64,000 nucleotides of DNA from Neorhizobium sp. SOG26 (GTDB lineage Bacteria > Pseudomonadota > Alphaproteobacteria > Rhizobiales > Rhizobiaceae), in contig NZ_CP025512.1 in NCBI RefSeq assembly GCF_003491345.1, positions 806,001-870,000 on the forward strand, given 5' to 3'. Shown piece after piece: positions 56,673-64,000 of the stretch (positions within the stretch are counted from its first letter, which is position 1; every line of letters starts with the position of its first letter). The notes beneath the pieces are model-generated. The model saw only the letters and a list, made by a program, of their open reading frames with translations, searched no databases and was not told where the DNA came from. A program made the translations under genes and the position numbers.

Positions 56673-57920
56673 TTACCAGGCAAGATCGAGCCGTTCCAGC
56701 CCGTGGAAATGGTAGACATCCTTGACCACGGGCGGATGCGCGATGCGCACCCACGGCAGGCGCTTGAACAGGATCGGCAGCACCGTATTCAGCTCCAGCC
56801 GGGCAAGCGGTGCGCCGATGCAGAAATGGATGCCGGCGCCGAAGGAAAGATTCGGCGCCTCCTGGCGCTCGGGGCGGAAAGCCAGCGGATCGGAGAACTT
56901 CTTCGGGTCGAGGTTCGCCGCCGCCAGGATCAGGCTCACCTTGTCCCCACGCTTGAAGGCGAGGCCGTCGACCTCGACGTCTTCGAGCGCCCAGCGCTGG
57001 AAGATGTGCACAGGCGCACAGATGCGCAGCGTTTCTTCGACCGTGCGTTCCGTGACCGCTTCGTCAGCAAACAGTTTGGCGGGATCGAGCCCGCTGTCGA
57101 GGATGATGCGGACCGAGTTGCCGATCTGGTGCACGGTCGCTTCATGCCCGGCATTCAGCAGCACGATGGTGGTCGACACCAGTTCGTCATCGGTCAGGTA
57201 CTGCCCCTTGTGCTCCGTATGGATCATGTGGGTCAGCAGGTCCTCTCGCGGCTGGTGGCGGCGCTCCGCGATCAGGCTTTTGACGTAGTCGGCGAATTCC
57301 TTGGCCGAACGGTCGGCGGCGAACTCGTCTTCCTTCGTCCGCTTGAACATGTACATGCCGACATAGTCGTGGGACCATCTGAGCAACTGCGGACCCATCT
57401 CGTCCGGGATGCCGATCATCCGCGCGATCATGGTGACGGGGATGATGTCGGCGAAGGAGGAGAGGAGTTCGGTCCGGCCGTCCTTCTCGAACCCGTCGAT
57501 CAGGCTCTCCGCCAGCGCCGCGATCTCAGGTCTCAGCCTTTCGATATGGCGGGACACGAAAGCGCGGTTGACGAGCGTGCGCAGTCGCGTGTGTTCCGGC
57601 GGCTCCAGTTCCAGCAGCGAATAGCGTTCGGCCAGATCGAAGTTCTGGAGATGCGGCTCCGGCTCGGTGAGGCCGATCTCTTCGCGGCTGGCGATATGCA
57701 GGATCTGGCGCCCGAACCTGCGGTCGCGCAGCAGGGCGTTGACATGGTCATAACCGGTGAAGAACCATTGCTTCTGCTCCTCCCAATAGAAGGTCGGGCA
57801 GTGCTGGTGCAGCAGCGCATAGACGCGGTTCGGGTCGCTGTAGAAGCCGGGATTGCGACCGTCGAGCGAAACGCGTCGCGAGACGGGGTCGATGCGGAGA
57901 AAGTCGGGTAGGGTATCCAT
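56673..57920 (-). CDS. Cytochrome P450 (class I bacterial type)
   Basis: A 415-residue bacterial P450 of the soluble type. The I-helix motif GHEATVHQIGNSV replaces the usual Gly-Gly/Thr pair with His-Glu-Ala-Thr. The K-helix ExxR is in EETLRICAP, and the haem loop is LSFGAGIHFCIGAPLARLE, with Cys near residue 366. It needs ferredoxin and reductase from elsewhere. The sequence looks like the group of P450s that hydroxylate small terpenes or fatty acids, but the substrate is not known. The gene is convergent to SDR (6 bp) and is not clearly part of an operon; ggt follows 43 bp downstream. Confidence 0.93.
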   Translation of the reverse strand: MDTLPDFLRIDPVSRRVSLDGRNPGFYSDPNRVYALLHQHCPTFYWEEQKQWFFTGYDHVNALLRDRRFGRQILHIASREEIGLTEPEPHLQNFDLAERYSLLELEPPEHTRLRTLVNRAFVSRHIERLRPEIAALAESLIDGFEKDGRTELLSSFADIIPVTMIARMIGIPDEMGPQLLRWSHDYVGMYMFKRTKEDEFAADRSAKEFADYVKSLIAERRHQPREDLLTHMIHTEHKGQYLTDDELVSTTIVLLNAGHEATVHQIGNSVRIILDSGLDPAKLFADEAVTERTVEETLRICAPVHIFQRWALEDVEVDGLAFKRGDKVSLILAAANLDPKKFSDPLAFRPERQEAPNLSFGAGIHFCIGAPLARLELNTVLPILFKRLPWVRIAHPPVVKDVYHFHGLERLDLAW

Positions 57921-57963
57921 GGCCGATGCCTAGCCGAAACTTTCCCGCAGCGAAAGCCTCCGT

Positions 57964-59721
57964 TCAGTCGCCGAGCGCCACACCTTCGCGACGCGGGTCG
58001 GCGCTGCCGGCGAGACCGTTGTCAGTGATCTCGATGGCGTGCAGGCCGCTGTTCATCTCGCCCGCCTTCACCTCGTATCCCAACGCCTTCAACGGTTCGG
58101 CAAGTTTCTCGGCCTCCGTGCCAGCCTCGATGTCATAGGTGCCGAAGCGGTTGATCAGGTGCGGCTGCGCGACGATCTCTTCCACCGGCATGCCCCAGTC
58201 GACATAGGCGATCAGCGCCTGGGCAACGTATCCGATGATCTGGCTGCCGCCCGGTGAGCCGACGGCGAGAAGCGGCTTGCCGTCCTTCATGACGATCGTC
58301 GGCGCCATGGACGAACGCGGGCGTTTTCCGGGTTCCACGCGGTTGGCGATCGGCAGCTGGCCGTCATGGGTCTTGAAGGAAAAGTCGGTGAGCTCGTTGT
58401 TGAGCAGGAAGCCATTGGTCATCAGCCGTGACCCGAAGCCGCTTTCGATGGTCGTGGTCATCGAGACGACATTGCCTTCACGGTCAATGATCACGAAGTG
58501 GCTGGTGGAGGGAAGCTCGAGCGCCGCGTCCCGCCCGAACAGAAGCGCATGGTCCCATTCCGGCTCGCCCGCCTTCACCTGGTCAGGCGCCAGCGCCTTG
58601 TCGCCATCGAGCAGGCCGGCTCGCGTGCCGAGATAATCCTTCTTGAGTAGGCCTTTGATGGGCGTCGGCTGGAAGTCCGTGTCAGCGACGTAGCGCTCGC
58701 GATCGGCAAACGCCAGTCGCTGCGCATCACCCAGCAGCCGCCAACTGTCGACATTCTGCGGGCCGAGCGCCTTGAGGTCGAAGTTCTCCACCACGCCGAG
58801 GATCTGTGACACAGCGATCGCGCCAGAGGAGGGCGGCCCCATGCCGCAGACGTCGAGCGCCCGGTAGGGGAAGCATATCGGCTCGCGCTCCTTGATGCGA
58901 TAGTTGCGCAGGTCAGCAAGGGACAGTACGCCCGGATTGGAAGGAGCCTCGCGCACCGTCTTGACGATGTCTTCTGCGATCTTGCCGGTGTAGAAGGCGT
59001 CCGCGCCACCCTCGGCAATCGCCTTCAATGTCTCGGCATAGGCCGGGTTCTTCAGCGTGTCGCCTTCTTTCAGCGGCGCGCCGCTTTCATCGAAGAAGTA
59101 GCTCTTGGCGGCCTCGTAGGTCTTCAGCCGGTCACCTTCGGCCGCCACGAGCGCGGCAAGCCGCGGCGTCACCTTGAAGCCATCGGTGGCGAGCGCCCGC
59201 CCGCGCTCGAAAAGGCTTGCCCATTCCGCCTTGCCGTAGCGTTTGTGCACCTCTTCGAGCAGTCGCACGGTGCCCGGCGTGCCGACCGAACGGCCGCCGA
59301 CCACGGCATCCATGAACTTCAGCGGCTGCCCCTGATCGTCGAGGAAGAGCTTTGGCGTTGCCTCCATCGGCGCCGTTTCGCGCCCGTCGAACGTGGTGAG
59401 CTTCTTCGACGCAGCATCGTAGTAGACGAGGAAGGACCCGCCGCCGAGGCCGGAGCTTTGTGGCTCCACGAGGCCGAGCACGGTCTGCACCGCAACCATC
59501 GCGTCGATCGCATTGCCGCCGGCGGCTAGCACATCGCGGCCGGCTTCGGCAGCAAGCGGATGCGCGGCCGCGACCATGAAGGTCTTAGCTTCCGCCCGCG
59601 TCGCCGGCTTGAAGCCCGTCGCGCGTTCTGGCGCAATCGTATCGGATGCCTGTTGGGCAGAGGCCGTCCCGGCCGCCATGATCACCGACAGGATGATACC
59701 GAATGTCTTTCTGGCTCGCAT
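57964..59721 (-). CDS. ggt: Gamma-glutamyltransferase (periplasmic)
   Basis: Cleaves or transfers the gamma-glutamyl group of glutathione and related peptides in the periplasm. The 585-residue precursor has a Sec signal (TFGIILSVIMAAGTASAQ), then the large subunit up to about residue 405. The autocatalytic Thr is Thr406 in the STSHFVIIDREGNVVSMT segment, which becomes the N-terminus of the small subunit. The GSPGGSQIIGYVAQ loop and the Pro-rich end are normal. It may help recycle glutathione; a link with the neighbouring P450 and SDR detoxification genes is only inference. Confidence 0.95.
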   Translation of the reverse strand: MRARKTFGIILSVIMAAGTASAQQASDTIAPERATGFKPATRAEAKTFMVAAAHPLAAEAGRDVLAAGGNAIDAMVAVQTVLGLVEPQSSGLGGGSFLVYYDAASKKLTTFDGRETAPMEATPKLFLDDQGQPLKFMDAVVGGRSVGTPGTVRLLEEVHKRYGKAEWASLFERGRALATDGFKVTPRLAALVAAEGDRLKTYEAAKSYFFDESGAPLKEGDTLKNPAYAETLKAIAEGGADAFYTGKIAEDIVKTVREAPSNPGVLSLADLRNYRIKEREPICFPYRALDVCGMGPPSSGAIAVSQILGVVENFDLKALGPQNVDSWRLLGDAQRLAFADRERYVADTDFQPTPIKGLLKKDYLGTRAGLLDGDKALAPDQVKAGEPEWDHALLFGRDAALELPSTSHFVIIDREGNVVSMTTTIESGFGSRLMTNGFLLNNELTDFSFKTHDGQLPIANRVEPGKRPRSSMAPTIVMKDGKPLLAVGSPGGSQIIGYVAQALIAYVDWGMPVEEIVAQPHLINRFGTYDIEAGTEAEKLAEPLKALGYEVKAGEMNSGLHAIEITDNGLAGSADPRREGVALGD

Positions 59722-59784
59722 GACACGTCTCCCGATTGAACCCTCAATGGGATGTGTGTCGCAGGGCGGCTACGGCAAGACCGA

Positions 59785-61035
59785 TCAGGGCTGGCCGATC
59801 GCTGCGATCCGCCTCAGCGCCACCACCTGCTGGCTCACGCGCAGGTCGCTTGGTTCCTCTGCTTCGCCGCGACGGTCGGCCGAGGGCACGATGGAGATGT
59901 CGGCGCCATCGGCAATCGCGGACCGGTCACGGCCGCAATTCTTGGCGGTGTAGAGCGCGCGGTCGGCGGCACTCAGCAGAAGATCGAGGTTGGCGGTTTC
60001 GGCCACTGCCAGCGCGATCCCGGCGCTCACCGTACCCTTCAACTCGTGCTCGCCGATCAAGACCGTCTGGCGTTTGATCGTCAGGCGCACGGCTTCCGCA
60101 ATGCTTGCGGCCTCCACCATGTCTTTCACCCGCAGGATCGAGGCGAACTCCTCGCCACCCATGCGGCCGAAGGATCCGCGCCCGCGCAACGAGGTCTGTC
60201 CGATCTCTGCGAAGGCGACCAGCACCGCATCGCCCGCCTGGTGTCCAAATTTGTCGTTAATCTGCTTGAAGAAGTCGAGGTCGAACTGCAGGAATGCGAT
60301 GATCGGCTTGGAAGGATCAACATGTGCCTGCAGCGCATGGAATTCATCGATCAGCCCGCGCCGGTTCAGTACGCCGGTCAGGGCATCGGTCTTTGCCAGG
60401 ATCTTGAGCTTCTGTTCGGTGCGCTCCGCCAGAAGTTTCCCGGCGAACATGACGCTGGCCATGAAGCAGATCGCGGTCGGAACGAACAGCCAGCCGGCGA
60501 TATGAGCCGTCTGGAAAGAGGTGTATTGGGCAAGAAGCGTGGAGCCGGCCACCAGGAACGAGCAGACAGCCTGCGCCCCAATGAGTGCAGCCAATAGCCG
60601 GCGGGTGGAGCGCGAGGTTCCTGCGTGCTTGAGAAGGAGGCCCGAAATGATCATGTACCCGGTTGCGGAAGCCATATTGGCGAGGACCACCCGATAGGCG
60701 AAAGTTTCGCGCACCGGCGTCAGGAACATGCCGGCGATCCAGATCAGCGCCGGGACTGCCACATAACCTTCAACTCGCCTGCCGTCGAACTGCAACAATC
60801 CCGCGATCCAGCCGCCGACGCCCGCCAGGATGATGGCATTCGCCAGTTCGATCGACATGAAATCGGGAATGTGCCCGCGCGCTGCAACAAGAGCGACACC
60901 CAGCCCATGAAGGGCAAAGCCGCAACTCCAGGTCAGACAATAGTTCTTGCGCTCGGCAAACCAACGCGACCAAAGCAGGACGGCCAGCGTGATTGCTTCC
61001 GCAGCCCAGATCATCAGGCCTGTCAGGATATCCAC
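59785..61035 (-). CDS. Membrane-bound diguanylate cyclase (GGEEF)
   Basis: Inner-membrane GGDEF protein of 416 residues that should make cyclic di-GMP. About seven or eight membrane segments form the N-terminal half (residues 1-215, like the 7TM-type of Rhizobium DGCs). The GGDEF domain follows (about 225-395), starting KTDALTGVLNRRGLIDEF with the substrate motif GRMGGEEFASI. The upstream inhibitory RxxD site is not obvious. I chose the GTG at 61035, with a GGAG site 6 nt upstream, over the longer frame from 61167. In polar-growing rhizobia, c-di-GMP stimulates UPP-like adhesin synthesis, so a link to the polysaccharide locus is possible. Confidence 0.9.
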   Translation of the reverse strand: MDILTGLMIWAAEAITLAVLLWSRWFAERKNYCLTWSCGFALHGLGVALVAARGHIPDFMSIELANAIILAGVGGWIAGLLQFDGRRVEGYVAVPALIWIAGMFLTPVRETFAYRVVLANMASATGYMIISGLLLKHAGTSRSTRRLLAALIGAQAVCSFLVAGSTLLAQYTSFQTAHIAGWLFVPTAICFMASVMFAGKLLAERTEQKLKILAKTDALTGVLNRRGLIDEFHALQAHVDPSKPIIAFLQFDLDFFKQINDKFGHQAGDAVLVAFAEIGQTSLRGRGSFGRMGGEEFASILRVKDMVEAASIAEAVRLTIKRQTVLIGEHELKGTVSAGIALAVAETANLDLLLSAADRALYTAKNCGRDRSAIADGADISIVPSADRRGEAEEPSDLRVSQQVVALRRIAAIGQP

Positions 61036-61432
61036 TCGAAACTCCAATACTCGCTCACGAGTGGCCTCACCATGACACGCAGGCTTTAAGAGGACGTTGC
61101 CGCCGCCCCGGGTTATTACGGAGGAATTCGTCCGCATCCGGCCTCCATGGCGGTAATGTGATGCCAAATGGGACAGGCGTTCATCACCGGTTTACGAAGC
61201 AGCCGCAAAAAGCTGTGCTCCCCTCTCGACGACGGGCCAGCGCGACTGACGCACGGCCGAAGAAGGCGCTAGACACCGCGTCGAGAGCATCCTGGGTGGT
61301 TAAGGATATCAGGTGCTCCGTCTTGAAGTACCGGGCCTTGACACTCTATGTAGGGATTGACCCATTCTAATTGATTCCGGAGCGCTCATGCCTTCGGCCC
61401 CGGGATCAGAGCTCGCTTGACAAAGGACGGAC

Positions 61433-62065
61433 ATGAGAAACCCAGTTGATACCGCTATGGCCTTGGTGCCGATGGTCGTTGAACAGACCAATCGCGGTGA
61501 ACGCTCCTACGACATCTATTCCCGCCTTCTGAAAGAGCGCATCATCTTTCTGACGGGTCCGGTCGAGGACCACATGGCGTCGCTTGTCTGCGCCCAGCTC
61601 CTCTTCCTCGAAGCTGAAAATCCCAAGAAGGAAATTGCCCTCTACATCAACTCCCCGGGCGGCGTTGTGACGGCGGGCATGGCGATCTACGACACCATGC
61701 AGTTCATCAAGCCGGCGGTTTCGACGCTGTGCATCGGCCAGGCCGCTTCGATGGGCTCGCTGCTGCTCGCAGCTGGCGAGAAGGGCATGCGTTTTGCCAC
61801 CCCGAACTCGCGCATCATGGTCCACCAGCCGTCTGGCGGCTTCCAGGGCCAGGCATCCGATATCGAACGCCATGCTCGTGACATATTGAAGATGAAGAGG
61901 CGTTTGAACGAGGTCTATGTAAAGCACACGGGTCGTACATTAGAGGAAGTTGAAAAAACCCTCGACCGTGACCACTTTATGACGGCGGACGAAGCGCAGG
62001 ACTGGGGCGTCATCGACAAGATCCTGACATCGCGTCAAGAACTTGAAGGCGGCTCCGCAGACTGA
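61433..62065 (+). CDS. clpP: ATP-dependent Clp protease proteolytic subunit
   Basis: Serine protease of the ClpXP and ClpAP machines; a 14-mer barrel. The 210-residue protein has the catalytic Ser106 in GQAASMGS and His131 in [11 protein letters not shown]; the Asp follows in [12 protein letters not shown]. The N-terminus ([19 protein letters not shown]) is processed in many homologues. Upstream, CTTGAA at 61322 and TTGACA at 61338 could be parts of a heat-shock or vegetative promoter, but no good -10 box accompanies either. ClpX follows in the same direction, after 297 bp, with its own leader. Confidence 0.98.
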   Translation: MRNPVDTAMALVPMVVEQTNRGERSYDIYSRLLKERIIFLTGPVEDHMASLVCAQLLFLEAENPKKEIALYINSPGGVVTAGMAIYDTMQFIKPAVSTLCIGQAASMGSLLLAAGEKGMRFATPNSRIMVHQPSGGFQGQASDIERHARDILKMKRRLNEVYVKHTGRTLEEVEKTLDRDHFMTADEAQDWGVIDKILTSRQELEGGSAD

Positions 62066-62137
62066 CTGGTGGTGCAGAGCCGGCACATCTCACCCGGATT
62101 TGACCGGGGTGGGGTTTCAACCGGCTCGGAAAGCGCT

Positions 62138-62165
62138 ATTAGTACGTATTAATGCTGTGTTGAAC
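62138..62165 (+). promoter_or_regulatory. Imperfect palindrome and CtrA-like half-sites in the clpX leader
   Basis: ATTAGTAC/GTATTAAT (62138-62153) is a near-perfect palindrome (7 of 8 pairs). Its right arm continues as TTAA-N7-TTGAAC, one base off the CtrA motif. It is about 200 bp before the clpX start, an ordinary promoter distance. Confidence 0.3.
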
Positions 62166-62362
62166 TATTTCGACGTAGCATTCGTTCTTAAGGGGTTCGT
62201 TGCCGCCGGTTCGCGTAGGATTTGGGATCGGTAGAGTACCTTTAGGGCAAGGCAGGCGCGCAAGGCCCGTCAATCCTCCTGACCGGGGATGCGCGTCGGC
62301 AAACGGTAAAGTGGACCGTGCCCGTTTTTGATGAGCGCGCGGAGTGCTGGAAGGAAAGTGAT

Positions 62363-63640
62363 ATGAGCAAAGTCAGCGGCAGCAACGGCGGCGACTCGAA
62401 AAATACCCTGTACTGCTCTTTCTGCGGAAAGAGCCAACATGAAGTCCGGAAGCTGATCGCCGGCCCGACCGTGTTCATCTGCGATGAATGCGTTGAGTTG
62501 TGCATGGACATCATCCGCGAAGAAAACAAGACCTCCATGGTCAAGTCGCGCGATGGCGTCCCGACCCCGCAGGACATCATCAAGGTTCTCGACGAATACG
62601 TCATTGGCCAGAAGCAGGCCAAGCGCATCCTTTCGGTCGCCGTCCACAACCACTACAAGCGCCTCGCGCACGCCTCCAAGGGCGGCGATGTCGAGCTTGC
62701 CAAGTCGAACATCATGCTCGTTGGCCCGACCGGCTGCGGCAAGACCTATCTTGCCCAGACGCTCGCCCGCATCATCGACGTGCCGTTCACCATGGCTGAC
62801 GCGACGACGCTGACCGAAGCCGGTTATGTCGGTGAAGACGTTGAAAACATCATCCTGAAGCTTCTTCAGGCTGCCGACTACAACGTCGAGCGCGCCCAGC
62901 GCGGCATCGTCTACATCGACGAAGTCGACAAGATCTCCCGCAAGTCGGACAACCCGTCGATCACGCGCGACGTATCGGGCGAGGGCGTCCAGCAGGCTCT
63001 GCTGAAGATCATGGAAGGCACGGTTGCATCGGTTCCACCGCAGGGTGGCCGCAAGCATCCGCAGCAGGAATTCCTGCAGGTTGACACGACCAACATCCTG
63101 TTCATCTGCGGCGGCGCGTTCGCCGGCCTGGACAAGATCATCTCGGCCCGTGGCGAAAAGACCTCGATCGGTTTTGGCGCGATGGTTCGCGCCCAGGACG
63201 AACGCCGCGTCGGCGAAGTTCTGCGCGAGCTGGAACCGGAAGATCTGGTCAAGTTCGGCCTCATCCCGGAATTCATCGGTCGTCTGCCGGTCCTGGCGAC
63301 GCTCGAGGATCTCGACGAAGATGCGCTGATCCAGATCCTGTCGGAACCGAAGAACGCCCTGGTCAAGCAGTACCAGCGCCTGTTCGAGATGGAAGACGTC
63401 GAGCTGACCTTCCATGAGGACGCGTTGCGCGAAATCGCCCGCAAGGCGATCGTCCGCAAGACAGGTGCCCGCGGCCTGCGTTCGATCATGGAGAAGATCC
63501 TGCTCGACACCATGTTCGAGCTGCCGACGCTGGAAGGCGTTCGCGAGGTCGTCATCTCCGACGACGTGGTCAACGGCAATGCCCGTCCGCTCTACATCTA
63601 CGCTGACCGGCAGGACGAAAAGGCCAACGTTTCGGCCTGA
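62363..63640 (+). CDS. clpX: ATP-dependent Clp protease ATP-binding subunit ClpX
   Basis: AAA+ unfoldase that feeds tagged substrates to ClpP; in alphaproteobacteria it degrades the cell-cycle regulator CtrA. The 425-residue protein has an N-terminal C4 zinc finger (CSFCGK and CDECVELC), Walker A GPTGCGKT, Walker [10 protein letters not shown], the pore-loop GYVGEDVEN and the sensor regions [12 protein letters not shown] and [14 protein letters not shown] 62363 follows an AAGGAAAG site; the longer frame from 62318 lacks support. A perfect terminator follows. Confidence 0.98.
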   Translation: MSKVSGSNGGDSKNTLYCSFCGKSQHEVRKLIAGPTVFICDECVELCMDIIREENKTSMVKSRDGVPTPQDIIKVLDEYVIGQKQAKRILSVAVHNHYKRLAHASKGGDVELAKSNIMLVGPTGCGKTYLAQTLARIIDVPFTMADATTLTEAGYVGEDVENIILKLLQAADYNVERAQRGIVYIDEVDKISRKSDNPSITRDVSGEGVQQALLKIMEGTVASVPPQGGRKHPQQEFLQVDTTNILFICGGAFAGLDKIISARGEKTSIGFGAMVRAQDERRVGEVLRELEPEDLVKFGLIPEFIGRLPVLATLEDLDEDALIQILSEPKNALVKQYQRLFEMEDVELTFHEDALREIARKAIVRKTGARGLRSIMEKILLDTMFELPTLEGVREVVISDDVVNGNARPLYIYADRQDEKANVSA

Positions 63641-63663
63641 TCCGATCCGCAGCGAAAGACCAT

Positions 63664-63691
63664 GAAGAGGCCCGATTCGGGCCTCTTTTTC
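63664..63691 (+). terminator. Terminator after clpX
   Basis: 10-bp stem AAGAGGCCCG/CGGGCCTCTT (63665-63674 with 63678-63687), 3-nt loop, then a T-run. Confidence 0.9.
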
Positions 63692-64000
63692 GTCTGGCGG
63701 GAATGGTTTGATAGGGCAGACAAATCCACGACTTTTACCTCGTGAAGAATTGCATCTTATTGAGCTTGCATTAGAAGCTGACCCGGATGATCATCGATAT
63801 CCCGGCTGCTTCGCTCAGGGCTTTCATGAGGAGCCTCAGGTGCTGGTGATCGCGTACCGTGTTCTCTGCTGTTTCGCGTAATCAAGGCGTGTAGGCCTTG
63901 TCAAAGCACTGTCACATTGCTGCCATGCGGCGGCGTGCAAGGCTTGAAATCAATTTTCGAAAACTCCACTTTGGGCGGGAGTGAAGTGCCCAGGCGTTTG
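63692..64000. other. Intergenic region after clpX, cut by the window end
   Basis: About 310 bp without a credible gene on either strand. Near its end are a CTTGAA box (63943-63948) and a 10-bp palindrome TTTTCGAAAA (63954-63963), which could belong to the promoter of the next gene; lon is usual after clpX in alphaproteobacteria. No convincing -10 box was found. Confidence 0.4.

Noticed and set aside
61322..61366. Heat-shock-type promoter before clpP
   Set aside because: CTTGAA and TTGACA boxes are present, but no -10 element at the right spacing; not strong enough to list.

Overview
The window is a stretch of ordinary chromosome from an alphaproteobacterium of the Hyphomicrobiales, most likely a Rhizobiaceae member (Rhizobium/Agrobacterium/Ciceribacter group). 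The evidence is gene content and order: glyA-nrdR-ribD-ribE-ribH-nusB, plsX-fabH-ihfA-merR, clpP-clpX, a cysteine-poor alphaproteobacterial HemB, the LdtR/L,D-transpeptidase pair, and the order-restricted families BA14K, DUF1236, DUF6163 and DUF2842. No transposase, integrase, phage gene, CRISPR array or rRNA was seen. Base composition is uniformly GC-rich, apart from a slightly AT-richer patch near 30.8-31.1 kb.

Layout. 1-10 kb: 3' part of aspS, a cytochrome P450/lipid-A-type acyltransferase operon, a DUF1236 protein, a SulP transporter, an unknown exported protein and parC. 10-16.4 kb: an AbrB-Doc toxin-antitoxin pair abutting parC, bpt, an RDD membrane protein, hemB, a DUF6163 membrane protein, and the cell-wall regulator ldtR with its L,D-transpeptidase. 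16.5-24.8 kb: the glyA to nusB folate/riboflavin operon, an MFS carrier and the proton-pumping pyrophosphatase hppA. 24.8-30 kb: bamE, a cytochrome bc1 chaperone, DUF177, then plsX-fabH-ihfA-merR. 30-36 kb: a GT14 glycosyltransferase, BA14K, nadE, a multi-PAS hybrid kinase and tRNA-Pro(GGG).

36-47 kb is the main accessory-like block, a Wzx/Wzy-type polysaccharide locus. It holds two O-antigen ligase/polymerase-like proteins, a polyprenyl-phosphate sugar phosphotransferase, a GT4 glycosyltransferase, a Wza-like export lipoprotein, a Wzc-like co-polymerase with a degenerate P-loop, and a CelD/BcsL acyltransferase. Its content recalls the unipolar polysaccharide (upp) loci of Agrobacterium. 47-52.3 kb: DUF2842, ctaA, DoxX, argC, agmatinase, rpsI and rplM. 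52.4-61 kb: a thioesterase, a CoA-binding protein, metY with a cupin, a divergent MarR/SDR pair, a second P450, gamma-glutamyltransferase and a diguanylate cyclase. 61.4-64 kb: clpP, clpX and the leader of whatever follows (lon would be expected).

The most notable non-coding signals are: two 10-bp palindromes set exactly one helical turn apart in front of the toxin-antitoxin operon; a perfect CtrA-type motif (TTAA-N7-TTAAC) upstream of ldtR, with near matches inside the polysaccharide locus; and a 12-bp palindrome between the divergent MarR and SDR genes. I found no convincing wholly new multi-gene system. The best leads are the degenerate Wzc, the P450-acyltransferase pair and the possible CtrA link between ldtR and the polysaccharide genes.
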